Source of the DNA: Polyporus tsugae
Taxonomy: Eukaryota; Basidiomycota; Agaricomycetes; Polyporales; Polyporaceae
Reading direction: 5' to 3'
DNA length: 64,000 nucleotides
NCBI GenBank assembly: GCA_024305745.1
Contig: JAHRBS010000002.1
Coordinates: forward strand, 2,170,001-2,234,000
The translations under genes and the position numbers were made by a program. Each line of letters starts with the position of its first letter. Position 1 is the first letter of the stretch. This document shows, piece by piece, positions 20,610 to 32,291 of this stretch. The notes below the pieces were generated by a model. The model had not been told where the DNA came from. It saw only the letters and a program-made list of their open reading frames with translations, and searched no databases.

Positions 20610-21300
20610 GAAGCAGATATAGTACGAGGAATGCGGGTATGGTTGTGGGGCCAGCCACAGGGGACGAGGAAGAGATGGATACAGGAGACCAAGGAGGGAG
20701 GGAGAGGGAGGTACCAGCCTCACGGAGATGGAGCGCAGGGACGTTATGCAGGGACGTTAGGTTGGGACACAAAACGACGGTCGACACCGAAGTCTCGCGA
20801 CGACAATCTGATGCTGAGTGAAAGGGTTTCTCGTCCAGCGTGTTGCTCATGGACATCTTTATCTCCCGTTAACGCTCATTGATGGCTGAGAATCTTCATC
20901 TGCGCGTCAGCTTTTTGTTTTCCTCATTGGGCTTCATCTCATTGTTAGTCGCCTTCTCTCCGTCGTTGGGCTTTGCCGGTTTCCTATACTTCCCATACTG
21001 CACGTCAGCTTTTTTGTTTTCGTCATCTGGCGTCATCTCCGATTGTCAATGCCACCTTCGCCCGGTCGTTGAGCGTAATCTCATTGTCAGACCACTTCAT
21101 GTCGTCGTTGGACACCATCTCTCATTGTCAATTGTTGGATTTCTATATTTACGTGAACTCACTTATTGTAAAGTCGGGAAGCACTCTTCGTCAGAAGCAC
21201 CTTGCGTCGGTGACCCTATTCGTCGGAAGTGCCTTGAGTCGTCGAAGCCGTTTGTCGTGAGCGTTTGTCGTTGGAATCCTATCCTTAAATCCACAGACCG
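20610..21300. repeat. Degenerate internal repeats between WD40 remnant and mobile-element ORF
   Basis: The segment GCGTCAGCTTTTTGTTTTCC with TCATTGGGC (20898-20930) is repeated as CGTCAGCTTTTTTGTTTTCG with TCATCTGGC (21003-21030). Short motifs CATTGTCA and CGTCGTTG recur between 20940 and 21140. One GGTCGACACC lies at 20779-20788. No gene supported. Confidence 0.5.
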
Positions 21301-21542
21301 AGGAAATGTATCGCAAAGTTCGTGCTCACAGCATGCCCCGCCCTCCTCACCCTCCGTCTCCTATTGAGTGGGATCCTGTGCCACGACCCTGCGTCCTACT
21401 CTTGTTACAAACCGAGCTTTCTTACTTTCGACCTTGCCGTCCTATCCTCTGCCACACTGAGCTGCGTCCGTTCGCTCGCTGGGCTCGAGACCGTACTCAT
21501 CCCTACCGCGCGAGCCGCGGTGACACCTCACCTCACGCAACA

Positions 21543-22446
21543 ATGCCTTCTCCTCGTTCTCGTCAAAGTACTCCGGGACAATCTCGCTCTCGTCAAGGTA
21601 CTCCGGGACCATCCCGTTCACGCCAAGCTACTCCAGGGCCATCCCAGCCCAAGAGTGTTCGCTTTCCATCTTACCCGCCCATGTCCGATGATGAAGGTGG
21701 AGGGAAAGAGGTCCATCACGAGATCACGAAGCTCGGAGAACCCGACGCCGACGGCCTTATTCCCAAACCGAACGGCGAGGTCGGTCGCAAGAAGCGTGGG
21801 TATTCGCTTCAGGCGATCCTCGGTTGGAAAGAGTCCCTCTATAAGGCGGTCAAATCCCGGGTCAAGGCTGAGGTTAGCAATTATCTCGACCACGCACACA
21901 GTGCATGCAACCAACCAACCGGTGCCATGAAGAACCTGACGAAACTGGTTGGTTGTTTTCGTCCTACTAATCCTGACATAGTGTTCCTTATTTGTGATAT
22001 TTTATAGATTGCTGCTGAGTATCCCATCGTCTCGAAGTTCCGTGATGGCTGGCCCATTGCCGACTTCATCCACCTTCGTCTCAAGTACACATCTGGTCGT
22101 CGTGGTGCGCAATTTGTGCCACAAGGGACTGAGTATCCAAAGTCTCTTCCGGAGGCTATGGTACAATACACACTTCATCTCCATCGGGTGCATTTCGCTA
22201 ATTTTACCCACACTACAGATAAATTTGGAGCGAGGGAAAGCCGCGGAGCGGCTTGAGGAGGCAGAGGCCGCGCGGAAGGCGAAGGAGGTACAGGTCATCG
22301 TGGATCAACCGGAGCAGGCACAGAGGAGCGCCCGGGGGCCCGTCTTGATGGGTGTGAGGGACAGGAGGACGCGGGCTGAGGCGCGTCGAAAGGCGGTAGA
22401 TGCACGAAGTGAGATGAGCAGCAACTCGGACGAAGACGGTGATTAG
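21543..22446 (+). CDS. Mobile-element-associated coiled-coil protein, unrecognised
   Basis: I do not recognise a named domain. The start at 21543 gives MPSPRSRQ followed by three 10-residue repeats (SRQSTPGQSR, SRQGTPGPSR, SRQATPGPSQ; DNA 21564-21655), a basic/acidic linker and GYSLQAILGWKESLYKAVKS. An intron (about 21941-22008) joins LTKL to IAAEYPIVSKFRDGWPIADF and IHLRLKYTSGRRGA, and a second (about 22160-22218) joins PEAM to INLERGKAAERLEEAEAARK, a predicted coiled coil, ending SSNSDEDGD with TAG at 22444-22446. Both introns are GT..AG and keep the frame, so the gene looks intact. The motif GGTCGACACC lies 41 bp after the stop, and two GGTGTYGACC copies start the next unit at 22764. Its place suggests a companion ORF of the mobile units, possibly DNA-binding; that is inference. 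Confidence 0.6.
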
Positions 22447-23284
22447 TGACCATGTAGTTGTCGTAAGGACTTAACAAGATGGTGGTGGTCGACACCACGA
22501 TCACCTAGATTGAGGTCCGACTTGTAGCAGAATTCGCAGCGGTCAACACTGCAGCGAACGTGTTCGGCGTGGATGGACAGTGAGTCGATGGATGGTGGCA
22601 GGATGGTGGCAGGACGTGGATGGTGGCAGGACGCCGACGGCCACCGAAAGCGGATGTGGCGGTGCTGCGCCACAAAGGCCGTCGGGCATAGCCGGTGACT
22701 CCGGAGGACCAACTTGAATTTCTTGAACGCGCCCTCACCCACCACCATCCTCGTGCACCTCTCGGTGTTGACCGTCGAGGTGATCCAGCTCACCAAAGTA
22801 TTTATTCACCCTCGACGGTGTCGACCACTGAGGGACATGTTGTGATCTCCATCCTTTGCAGTTGCTGGCCATTCTGGAGCTCCGACTTCTAGAACGAGGA
22901 TAGCAAAGGTTCGACGAACGCGTTCTCGATGCAAAGCGGCCACTCGACAGTCGCTGCGGACGTTATAATTGGGAAATGGAGCCATCAAAGCGCCATCGAC
23001 CTTCGCTGATGACAGCGGTCGTCCGGTAGGAAAAACGGGAAGTCTGCAATTGAAGCGACCTCTGGCCATGAACCATGTTTGAAGTTCAGAACTGTAGTGC
23101 AGGCAATAACCTTTCCTAATCCCTGCCTCGTCCGACATCGTCCCTCTTGCGTGCGGCCTTGGGGAGGAGAAATCGCGGTCTTTTGGAGTAGTCTTGGCGG
23201 ATGAGATGATTGGTTGATCTATTTCGGGTGAGCCCACCTACGTATCAGTTGTACGTTTAGGGCTTCCTATCCCTGAGATAGATG
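22447..23284. other. Inter-unit spacer with GGTGTYGACC motifs
   Basis: Motifs at 22488 (reverse), 22541 (reverse, last base changed), 22764 and 22817 (forward). A GGATGGTGGCAGGA-type short tandem repeat lies at about 22592-22640. A 143-codon minus-strand frame (22806-23237) has no recognisable features and overlaps the motifs, so I do not call it. Confidence 0.5.
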
Positions 23285-23484
23285 CATGGTGCCGAGTGCC
23301 TATTGGGCACCTCTTCTATCACTCGTTTTCCCATGTCTCCGCCATCAACCATGCTCTCCCCACCATTACGACACCGAAACCCCCGCATTTCAGCTCATAA
23401 AGAGACCCCTGGAGAACGAGCTCACCGCCGATGGTCTCCTACGTCCCTCCAGAGCCTTTAACATTCACCATTCTCGTTATCATC

Positions 23485-23913
23485 ATGCGCGAATTTTTTG
23501 CATTCCTCGGCAAGCGTTTCATAGCTTGCTTGAGACGGACCTGGGAGGAGATTCGAAAGGTAAGTGCGCTTTCCCAGCCTCAAGACCCGCTTCTCACATT
23601 GTTGCTTTTGTGTCCACAGCCGCAGGTCTTCAACGACAAGCCGGTTGCACAGACCCCGGTCGACATCACCCTCTCATTCACCCCGGAGGTGTCCAGCCGC
23701 TCCTCCTCGCCCAAGCACGAGTGCGCCCTCGCGTCCAGCGTCCTCTCCTCGTCCAGCCTCGAGGACATCATCTCATCCAGCCGCCCCTTCTCGCCCAGTC
23801 GCGACCGCATCCTTGCGTATGCCCGCCCCTCCTCGTCGCTGGAGGGCGATTATACCTTCAGGGTCCCCACAGATCCCTCGGACTTCGTGCTTAGCACCGC
23901 CGTCTCGAAGTAA
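23485..23913 (+). CDS. Small Ser-rich hypothetical protein
   Basis: Unrecognised. From the ATG at 23485 the protein starts MREFFAFLGKRFIACLRRTW, reads EEIRK, then an intron (donor GTAAGTGCG at about 23560, acceptor CCACAG at about 23621) keeps frame into PQVFNDKPVAQTPVDITLSF. A Ser-rich region (SSRSSSPK, SSVLSSSSLEDIISSS) and the tail YTFRVPTDPSDFVLSTAVSK follow, with TAA at 23911-23913. An earlier in-frame ATG at 23431 would add a hydrophobic stretch. A clean intron and codon-like composition support a real gene. It sits between motif pairs at 22764/22817 and 24528/24581 and could be mobile-element cargo or a host remnant. Confidence 0.45.
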   Translation: MREFFAFLGKRFIACLRRTWEEIRKVSALSQPQDPLLTLLLLCPQPQVFNDKPVAQTPVDITLSFTPEVSSRSSSPKHECALASSVLSSSSLEDIISSSRPFSPSRDRILAYARPSSSLEGDYTFRVPTDPSDFVLSTAVSK

Positions 23914-24527
23914 GGCGAGATATCGCGGTTCTCATCTGCATCTCAGTAAGTCACCGCACTCACGCTTTGCTCATGTCCAATCAACTGATGTGTTTCCCTA
24001 GGCGCTAAGAACCGAACCTGAAGGCTGGGGTCGAGCATCGCTTGTTCGTTCGTTGCCTCGTGCATGTGGCCCTTTTCGAATAAGGTTTTCGTATTTCGTA
24101 GTCAAGCATCATCATCGGGAGTCAGACTGGCATGACGTAGGGGGATCAATGCTAGAGCTCGAGTTCATTGTATTGCATTAGTTGCTTGTTCATTGTTAGT
24201 TAGTCGTTCGTCTATGTAAAAAATTTCGTCGTCATGCATCATTGGGGTTCACACCGCAGTAGTCGGCGCTCAAGAGCAGACGGGTGTGCGGGCATGACGT
24301 GGGACTGTGCCCATAAATTCCGGTCTGATTCTTCCCAGTTTGGTTAGAATGCCGGTCTTCCGTCTGGGGGCCAGATACAGAACAATGATGTATGCGTATC
24401 CGGAAGAAGGGGAGACAAAGTTCAGTTGTGAAGGTGGCAGTGCTGTCCACATTACTCGGCTTTATTTAATCACGCGTAACCTTTCCTCCCGACCACGACC
24501 TCTCAGCCTCTCTGCTTCTCTGCTGTT
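23914..24527. other. Spacer before the transposase unit
   Basis: No gene supported. It includes AT-rich stretches around 24150-24240. The transposase unit appears to begin near the motif pair at 24528. Confidence 0.4.
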
Positions 24528-24590
24528 GGTGTTGACCACAGTAGATTCCCTATCTCCATCTCTGCCTCATCGGCTATTGTGGTGTCGACC
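24528..24590 (+). repeat. Paired GGTGTYGACC motifs at the left side of the transposase unit
   Basis: GGTGTTGACC at 24528-24537 and GGTGTCGACC at 24581-24590, both forward, 53 bp apart. Reverse copies close the same unit at 31570 (one mismatch) and 31658. This is the inverted layout expected of subterminal binding sites. Confidence 0.65.
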
Positions 24591-24851
24591 CGGTAGCTGA
24601 TCTCACCGCTGACTCTGTTCGGGCCTCCACCGTCCATGCCCGCACGCCCGTCTGCTCTTGAGCGCCAACTAGCTCGGTACTCCGTAGAGGCCAAATCCGA
24701 CGATGTGGCCGATCGTCTCGCGCAGCAGGTCATGGCAATGACCATTGCAGACGAGGGCCCCGACATTAACTCGCAGCCGAGCAAGCTTTGGACACCTCGA
24801 CGGCAGTTTCAAAAGGCATGACCAGTTCTTGAACCTGCTATAGGTGCCTCC

Positions 24852-27800
24852 ATGTCGTCTGCTCTTGCCGATGCCTTCCAGTGGACGTCATTGACCATGT
24901 CCTCCCCCTCTGCTCCGCATCCCGTTCCGTCTACTTCGTCTACCACTTCCTCCACCACTCGTCCTACGCCATCTTCGTCAAGCAACCTTTCCTTCATCCC
25001 TTCTACCTCCGTACGGTCCCCACCCTCTGAGAGGCGAGAATCGCGTCAGCATATTACCATGGAACATGTTTCTGATGAAGAAGAGCATCCTGCTCGACTT
25101 CCTCGTCGGACCGCTGCTCAGAAAGCAATCGAGGATCAGCTCAAAACTGCCACCCTGATTCACGAGGATCTACGCCTTTGCGAGGGGAAGGCCAGACAGC
25201 AGCCGACTTTGCAACTCTACTATGAACTTCGCGACGGCATTCGAAACAGTGCAAAGTCTATTGAGCTGCTCAATCGTCGCGATACTCGTGTGCAAAAGGA
25301 ACGCGAGGAGCTGCTTGAACGCTGTACTCGACTTTGTCAGACGCTTGCCGCTTGGAAGCAGGTTGTGTGTCTTCCGGTAGAGCCTCGGGAGGTCGACACA
25401 AGTGAGTTATCCATTGCACATCCAACATTTGATGCTGATGCGGTGATAGGTCATCACTTTGAACGCCCAATCGACGGCCATGGCGAGCTTATTCAGGCAT
25501 GCTGTTTGCTAGTGATGGTCTGCTGGGTCGTGATGGGGATCAGCCGGTGTGCTGGCGACTTCATTATGGGCATGCTCACAATCATCATCTCTCTCATTTC
25601 CCATCATCTCGACGGCACGCACGTGAACCTACCTAGACAGACATTGAATCAATTACCTTCTACTTTCGAAACTGTCGAGTCTTGGTTCCGTTTGGATGGC
25701 AAGGTCATTATTCGTGCGGCTTGCGTCCGTTGCCACGCCAACTATCCTTCCGTTGACGGCCCAAGCCCATATCCTTCGAAGTGTACCAACTATCCCATTC
25801 CTGGGTCGGTATGCAATGAAACCCTCCTAGACAGCAATGGCCAACCGCTCAAGATCGTTACCACGCATTCCTTCGAGGATTATGTTGGCGGCCTCTTCGC
25901 GAACGCCGTGATGGAGGGCTACATCATGCAATCACGCGAGAAGGTGCAGGGACCGGCCCCGAGCATCCTCAATACTCCTCACAATGCTGACTTCCTCCGG
26001 AACCTACGGGGTCATGATGGGGCGTTGTTTTACACCAGCCAGGATGGAGAGGACAAGGCAAGGCTGACATTTGCGCTATGTGTCGACTTCTTCGCAACGG
26101 AAGGCATGCGCGTGCGCGGTCCAAGCACCTCCCTCGGGATTATTGCCCTGGCATGTCTCGACCTCCCAGTCGAAATACGCTACAAGCCCGAATACATGTT
26201 CCTCTGGACCATCATCCCCGGTCCTACAGAGCCATCGTTGACGGAGCTCAATCATTACATTGATCCCCTTGTCACGATAATGCTCGAGTCTTGGATCTAC
26301 GGACTACGTCTCAGTCGTACTGCACTGAAACCCGAGGGCCGGACGGCTCGCTCCGGCATAGCCCTCGTGGTTTGCGACCTCCCTGCAGTGCGGAAGACAT
26401 CACAGCTAGCAGCTTCGACCTCCAAGATATTCTGCTCCGTCTGCAACTGTTGGGACGTGCGGGATCACCAGGGACACATCGTTCGAGACTGGCGTAAGCT
26501 ACATGGACGCTACGACTACGAACAATGGCAACCTCGAGACATTGAAGTCTTACGGACGGCTGCCCTCAACTGGCGCGATGCACAGAGTGCTGGAGACCGG
26601 GAGAGAATATTTACTACCCATGGTGTTCGGTGGTCCCCTCTCTGGCGCTTACCATACTGGGATCCATCCTGGCAACTTGTGGTTGACAGTATGCATTGCC
26701 TCTTGGAGGGACTGGTCAAATTCCACTGTCTCCGTGCCCTGCAGCTCCAGGAGACTGCTGTTTACAGCAATCTAGCTCGCCCACCTGCGTTTGTGTGGGA
26801 ATTTGGGATGCCCGATGTTGTTGACGAAGACGATGCTGCAGATCATGGAGCTGAAGTCGCGGATGAGGTTCCCGACAACATTCCCGACAACATTCCCGAC
26901 AACATCACGAATGAGCTATCGTGGTCAGAGAAGGAGCTGAAGGACTTGCGCAAGGTCCACGCGGCTCTCGCCGCCGAACTCTGCGATGAGGGTGAGCTTG
27001 TCCCTGGACGTGGTGTTCGCTCTCCTACTGGGCTTCGGTCATATCTCAGCAAAAGATTGCTCCGATGCCTCACCTATGTTCAAAAGGACCTGGGAGTGGA
27101 TGTAGCATCCTCAGGGCATCGTACACGAGTGACCAAAGCAGACATTGCCCGATCCCTGGTGGAATGGGTAAGTTTGTTTCAAGTTTATACATGATCGCGT
27201 TTCAACGTTACTGATGGTCATCTCATTCTTTAGCGGCTGAAGCATCCGTGGAAGTCCACCAGGCAGGTTACGAAGATTATAACTCCCGACGTCTTCGAGA
27301 AATTCCATCACGTCATCAAACATATGATCACGCCGTCCTGGATCGGATCTGTTCCACACAACTTCGGGGAGGCTGCAGCTGGTACTCCAAAGGCTGATGA
27401 GTGGTGGAGTGTTTTCACTATATACCTCCCCATCACCCTTCTCCTCCTTTTCGATCAGCCAGATAGCTCTCCGCAGCTGAGAGCTGTCTTGGACCACACG
27501 ATGCAGTTGGTCTGTGCAGTGCTCCTCACTTGCAAGCGTGCAACCACCTCGCGCCGCATGCAAAAGTATCAACAATATCTGCAAAGGTACATCAAGGAGC
27601 TACCTGAGCTATACCCCGACCTCGGTTGCGAATCAATTCATCATTTGGCCTTTCACATATACAATTTTCTCAAGCTCTTTGGACCTGTCCATTCCTGGTG
27701 GGCTTTCCCCTTTGAACAGCTCATCGGCCAGTTGCAACGCATACCCACCAACCACAAATTTGGTGCGTTTCGCCGTTTCCCAGGCACGTTCTGAAGGCTA

Positions 27801-28452
27801 ATGTTATTTAGGTCAACTGGAGCAGACAATCCATCGCGCATTTTTGCGTGCTGTGAACTTGCGACGTTGGCTTTCGAGGCCCAACTGTCCCAATGTCATT
27901 CACCGATGCAAGACTCTCTTCGACAAGCTGTACGGAGAGAAGCAAGATCGCACCGCACATATACAGGAACTGGCTTTCGCCGACGACGACTCATCGAAAC
28001 CGTCCCGACCGGTTCAGACACCGGAGGATCTCCGGAGGCTTATCCGTCACAGCCATGTGACTCTGCATGCTCGATACCGTGCGGATGGCGTCATTTACGC
28101 CCGAGCGGAAACCCATCTCGGGAACAGTCTTATTCTATTCTACCCCCAAGGTGTTCGGACATCGTCGGCGATTCCTGGGTCAATACAATACATCTACTTG
28201 GTGGATGGCCATCTTCGCTTCGCTGTTCGTCGATACTCTGCCCTCGCGCTTGGGAGTCTTGATCCCTTTGTTCGGTATCCCGATTTCCTGGCCTGGACTT
28301 GGTCTACGCAGGGAACAAACACATTGGAAGAAGTCGAGGTATCTTGGGTCTTTTGTCACTTTGCTCAGTACAGTATCTCCGATGCTCACGTCGTCGTCTT
28401 GGCTTTGAGTCAGGTGAGCAACATGATCCATTTCTTGTTCATCGTGAACTAA
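24852..28452 (+). CDS. Plavaka-type transposase (Tnp2/CMC superfamily)
   Basis: A large DDE-type transposase of the kind found in Agaricomycete Plavaka elements, related to CACTA Tnp2. Exon 1 begins at 24852 with a Ser/Thr/Pro-rich N-terminus, then a charged helical segment (RDTRVQKEREELLERCTRLC) and the core: SFEDYVGGLFANAVMEGYIM, DKARLTFALCVDFFATEGMR, SLGIIALACLDLPVEIRYKP, IIPGPTEPSLTELNHYIDPL, GIALVVCDLPAVRKTSQLAA, FCSVCNC, THGVRWSPLWRLPYWDPSWQ and LVVDSMHCLLEGLVKFHCLR. Introns (about 27168-27234 and about 27763-27811) join RLKHPWKSTRQVTKIITPDV, WWSVFTIYLPITLLLLFDQP and QLEQTIHRAFLRAVNLRRWL in frame. The tandem PDNIPDNIPDN is a short local repeat. The stop at 28452 follows a possible donor, so the C-terminus is provisional. 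I see no internal stop or frameshift, so it could be active. An upstream in-frame segment from 24636 ends at TGA 24819-24821 and is not included. Confidence 0.88.
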
Positions 28453-28837
28453 AATTGGCCAAGGTTTAATATGCTGTCAAGTTCTATTGTCTCGGGGTGC
28501 ACTTCGTGCAGCGACTGTAATGTATTATTGTGATAACAATACAATAAGGACTACTTCACTTCACGTTACATTCACAACGGCAGATCGACAATGGATCATC
28601 GGCTATAAAGATGCTCCGCCCAACACCGCCATCGCACCAACCACACTGGACGCTGGTCGTCGGAACTTCATTCTACGCTCCTGTCTTTACACTGCTTCTA
28701 CGGCTCAATTGCGTGTTGACGCGACTGAGCGGCTTTGCTACACTCCTTACGCTACCTCTGCGACTCTCTGCCTCCTCATGGATTCTACTTACTTCTCTGC
28801 ACAGGCACTTTACCAGTTCGGCGCGCGTGCTCTAGGA

Positions 28838-31483
28838 ATGGGCCCATCATCCTCGTCTCAGCGGGCTGAGATAACCTCCAGTTCTTCCGAGGCACCCGGG
28901 CTCCCGCGCCAGTCTCACACCTCGTACCCCATGGACATTGACTCTACAGGAAGTCCAACGGTGAGTACCTTGGTGCTAATCTAAAGGCTGTTGTCGTATT
29001 GATCATTGATTGTACACAGGCCACGATAACGTCTGTGACGTTCTCAAGCACTTCGCTATCGATGCAGCCATCAAATCTAGCTTCTAGACATCCATTCCCG
29101 TCGATTCCCGGAGACTTTTCATTCCCCCCGTCCTTGTCCCCCGCTCAGAACACTCAACCTCCGATCATTTATCCTAGCATATCCCCCATCGAGGCTCCGG
29201 AATCTTCAGCTCGGTCCTCGGAATCATCTGCAAAGGTCCGTTTACTGGAGGCTCCGTCCATCTGAGTCGAAAACTTGCAGAGACGCTTGCGGACGGAGCA
29301 GGCGAAATCGTCGGCAGCTTCGCAGAAACAACGGCAGTGTCAACGTCTTGCAATCGAGACAGCCCGCGAAGCTACGACGATGCAGTACGCGCAAAACATC
29401 GAGATGTGGGAGCAAAGAGCAGCACGTTACGAGCAACAGCTTCAAGCGCAGGAGGCTCGTTTGGCGCAGGTTACCGCGGAGCACGTCGCGGTGACCAACG
29501 AGTTGCATGGTGCCCTCAATGCACGAGGAGAGCAACTCGCTTTTCTCCAGTCCAGCGTGCAAGAGAAAGATGCGGTGATCAACCAGATATGGGCGGGGTG
29601 TCAGCAGCTTAGTGCGAGGCTTGAAGACGTTCAGCTCGAGCTGGACAAGGAGAGGGACACAGCCGTGACAATTCGACTTGAGATGCGTCATGAGAGGGAG
29701 ACTGCCGCTGCCGAACGCGAGCGGGAGATGCTCGCACTCGAAGAGAGAATGACTCGGACGTTTCAGGTGAGCCGATTAGTACACCAGTGGGACCCCATAT
29801 GCTGATCCACTCTTCGTAGACTATCACTGCGAATGCATCTTCAACTTCTCGTGCTTCATCAGTACCTCCCTCAGTACCTCCCTCTCGCGTATCCTCAGTA
29901 CCTCCCCCTCTCGCATCCGATCTTGCTGCTCCTCGGGAATCATCCACCACCCAACCTCCTCACGCATCCTCTACCGCTCATTTGCGCTCATCCTCCACCA
30001 CTTCTCGTCCGTCTCTTCCGTCGGCTCCTTCTCGCTCATCGGCTCCTTCTTGCTCATCGGCTCCTTCTCGCTCATCGGCTCCTTCTCGCTCATCGGCTCC
30101 TTCTCACCCATCCTCTACCGCTACAGCTCTCTCGGTTCCTCGTTCTCACGCGCCCTATGCCGCTCCGTCTCGTATACCCCAGACTGCTCCCTATCGCCCA
30201 TCCTCTGCCGCTACTTCACGACGACGACAACCACTATCCCCCATCCTGGCCGACGATTCATCCAAATCGTCCTCCACCCCCGAATGCACTCCACCTCCTG
30301 ATGAGTCCATTTCTGACAACTTCGGGGACATACCGGAACGGCAGCCGTCGACTCTCCCACCTGATCGCATGCCATGCCTTGTCAAGCGGACCCATCCCGA
30401 TGCGAGAGCGGTCGTGAAGGCAGTCGCTGATGAGAAAAAGTCAGTGGGCCGAGAGAACCGCAATGAGCATCTCAAGCAGGTCCGGGCCGTCTTCGCAGAG
30501 TTCCTCGGCGCGCCTGAGGATGAGGACTTCGTTAGCGGTCATATCGCTGCTTCACGGGATGTCGTCGAGGCTTACTTGAATGGCAAGGGCTTTGGCCCCG
30601 ATCGGAATGACCTCCACTTCTCGGACCTGCCACCTCACCGCAACGCCTGGAATTGCGCGGTTGCTGCAGATCTAGGTGCTATTCTGTTCGCGAGGCAGCG
30701 CAGTGGGAAATGGCGTCTACCAGACGGTAGTCGGGTATCTCTCGCATCGCAGCCATATTGGGAGGACGCCGTTCTCGAGAAATTCTACCGTCAGTGCACA
30801 TGCTGGGTGATGGCAAAGCGCCAAGTCATTACGGATGCGTCTACCGGTCTTTGTCGACAGGAATCTTGGACGGAGACCAATACGCGACGATGCCTTGAAG
30901 CAGAAGAGCAGCATAGGCTTGGAAGGCAGAGGGAGCGCAGGGGCAAGGTACATTCCCGATGCCGTGAGCCGTGCATTTGCTGACAGGCAACAAACAGCGT
31001 TGGGAAAGGCGGAAGATAACTTGCAAAGCAAAAATCACCTTCACCACGACGACGTTCGATCGAAATCAATGGAAGCAGTTTCTCGAAATCATCGAAACTC
31101 TGGGGAAAGAAGGCATGAGCTCCGACGAGTCGACAGCGGAGGAGGCCACCCATCGTCCATGCTATCGAGTCTCTGTCTTCCCGTGGAGACGCAACTTTGA
31201 TGCAATCATGGATAAGATCGACGCTGAACGATTCGGTCCACAGAGTGGTTACAGCGCCAGGGGCTCCCGCCCGACACCCCGTCATCGCCAGGATAGGGCG
31301 GGTGCGGACAACATCCATCTCAGCCGTCGCGAGCCTGTGCTCGGCCTCCCAGTCTCCTTCTACGACGAACAATGGCTCAAAGGATGTTCCAGCGATTACA
31401 TCGAGCGGGTGCTATGCGTTTCCGAGGAAGCATTCGACTGGGTGGTTCAAATAGCCAATTTGTACGGCACAAGTAGCACTTGA
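28838..31483 (+). CDS. Transposon companion ORF: coiled-coil protein with a conserved C-terminal domain
   Basis: Five exons join on the plus strand. The N-terminus is Ser-rich (MGPSSSSQRAEITSSSSEAP; alternative start MDIDSTGSPT at 28931). Exon 3 (about 29279-29765) is a long coiled coil (QNIEMWEQRAARYEQQLQAQ through REREMLALEERMTRTFQ). Exon 4 starts TITANASSTSRASSVPPS, contains a Ser/Pro repeat (30015-30106), then VRAVFAEFLGAPEDEDF, GPDRNDLHFSDLPPHRNAWN and VLEKFYRQCTCWVMAKRQVI. The last exon (from about 30995) gives QRWERRKITCKAKITFT, EGMSSDESTAEEATHRPCYR, VFPWRRNFDAIMDKIDAERF and LGLPVSFYDEQWLKGCSS, ending SSDES-domain style at TGA 31481-31483. Proteins with this SSDES..YRV..WR layout are common in Agaricomycete genomes next to transposases. 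No catalytic motif is evident; a structural or DNA-handling role is a guess. Confidence 0.68.
30015..30106 (+). repeat. 18-bp in-frame tandem repeat encoding SAPSRS
   Basis: Five units of about 18 bp (CGGCTCCTTCTCGCTCAT and a TTGCTCAT variant) encode SAPSRS repeats without breaking the frame of the surrounding coding sequence. Such arrays vary in length between copies by slippage. Confidence 0.85.
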
Positions 31484-31569
31484 TCTCTTGGACTGGACGG
31501 TCTCTTGGACTGGACAATCATGTGAGGACGATGCCATTGTAAATGTGTCATATGTACAGATAATTTAAC

Positions 31570-31960
31570 AGTCGACACCGAAATCTTGCGGGGGAGGCTT
31601 GGCGAAGGCTTGCGCGTATGCTCTTGAAGGAATCGGCTGAGAGATACCACAGGTTGGGTCGACACCACAACACATACGGCGTGCGGGGAATGAGAAATGA
31701 GGATTCGGGAAGTCCGTTGGGTCTACACCACGACACACTAAGGCTTGGGGAGGACGAAAGCGAAGTCGAGGCCTATTGCCGATTACAGAGGCTGTACCTC
31801 GTGGGAGTTTGTCAGGGCCGATGGGCGCTTTCCCGTCATCAACTTCTCTTTGCCTCCCACAGTCCCACTCTCTCAACCCCTGCTTCTCTCTGTCGAGCTC
31901 CCCGACCTCCTCCACCTCCCCTCACTGGATGTAGCGGTGTTGACCGCGGCATCCTCCACC
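31570..31960 (+). repeat. R1 repeat, copy b (between transposase unit and kinase unit)
   Basis: Motifs AGTCGACACC (31570), GGTCGACACC (31658), GGTCTACACC (31720) and GGTGTTGACC (31936). The middle shares CTGTACCTCGTGGGAGTTTG with R1a and R1d. It extends on the right into sequence also shared with the upstream region of the decayed kinase paralogue, up to the kinase start at 32292 (for example GCAAGCCTCGAAATAGCAAG here against GTGAGTCTCGAAGTAGCAAG on the minus strand near 39835). Confidence 0.8.
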
Positions 31961-32291
31961 TCCCTGCTCCTCTGCTCTCTGCTCTCTGCCCACGGTGGTG
32001 TGTTGGCCATCGTGGGTGCCATACTCCTCAGGCTGTATCTCTCTCGTTGTCTGGCTTTTGTTGGCGCGCAATTGGAGTCGCGCCGACCAAGGGACAGCCC
32101 CCGCAGTGCCAGAAGGAAATCAAAACAAAGGCAAGCCTCGAAATAGCAAGCCTGACAATCTGTTGTCTTATGTCAGCCTCCAGCACGTTTCCTCATTCCC
32201 CTCGCGAACCACACGAACACCCTCGCCTTCGACCACCACCCCCACCCTCGACCACACCCCCTTGTGACACCACTCCCCGCCGATAGTCTCG

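Noticed and set aside
22806..23237. 143-codon minus-strand frame
   Set aside because: Overlaps motif-rich spacer DNA and shows no domain, signal peptide or intron support.
29833..30417. 194-codon Leu/Pro/His-rich frame
   Set aside because: It is another frame of the Ser/Pro-rich companion ORF, whose own frame fits the exon structure.
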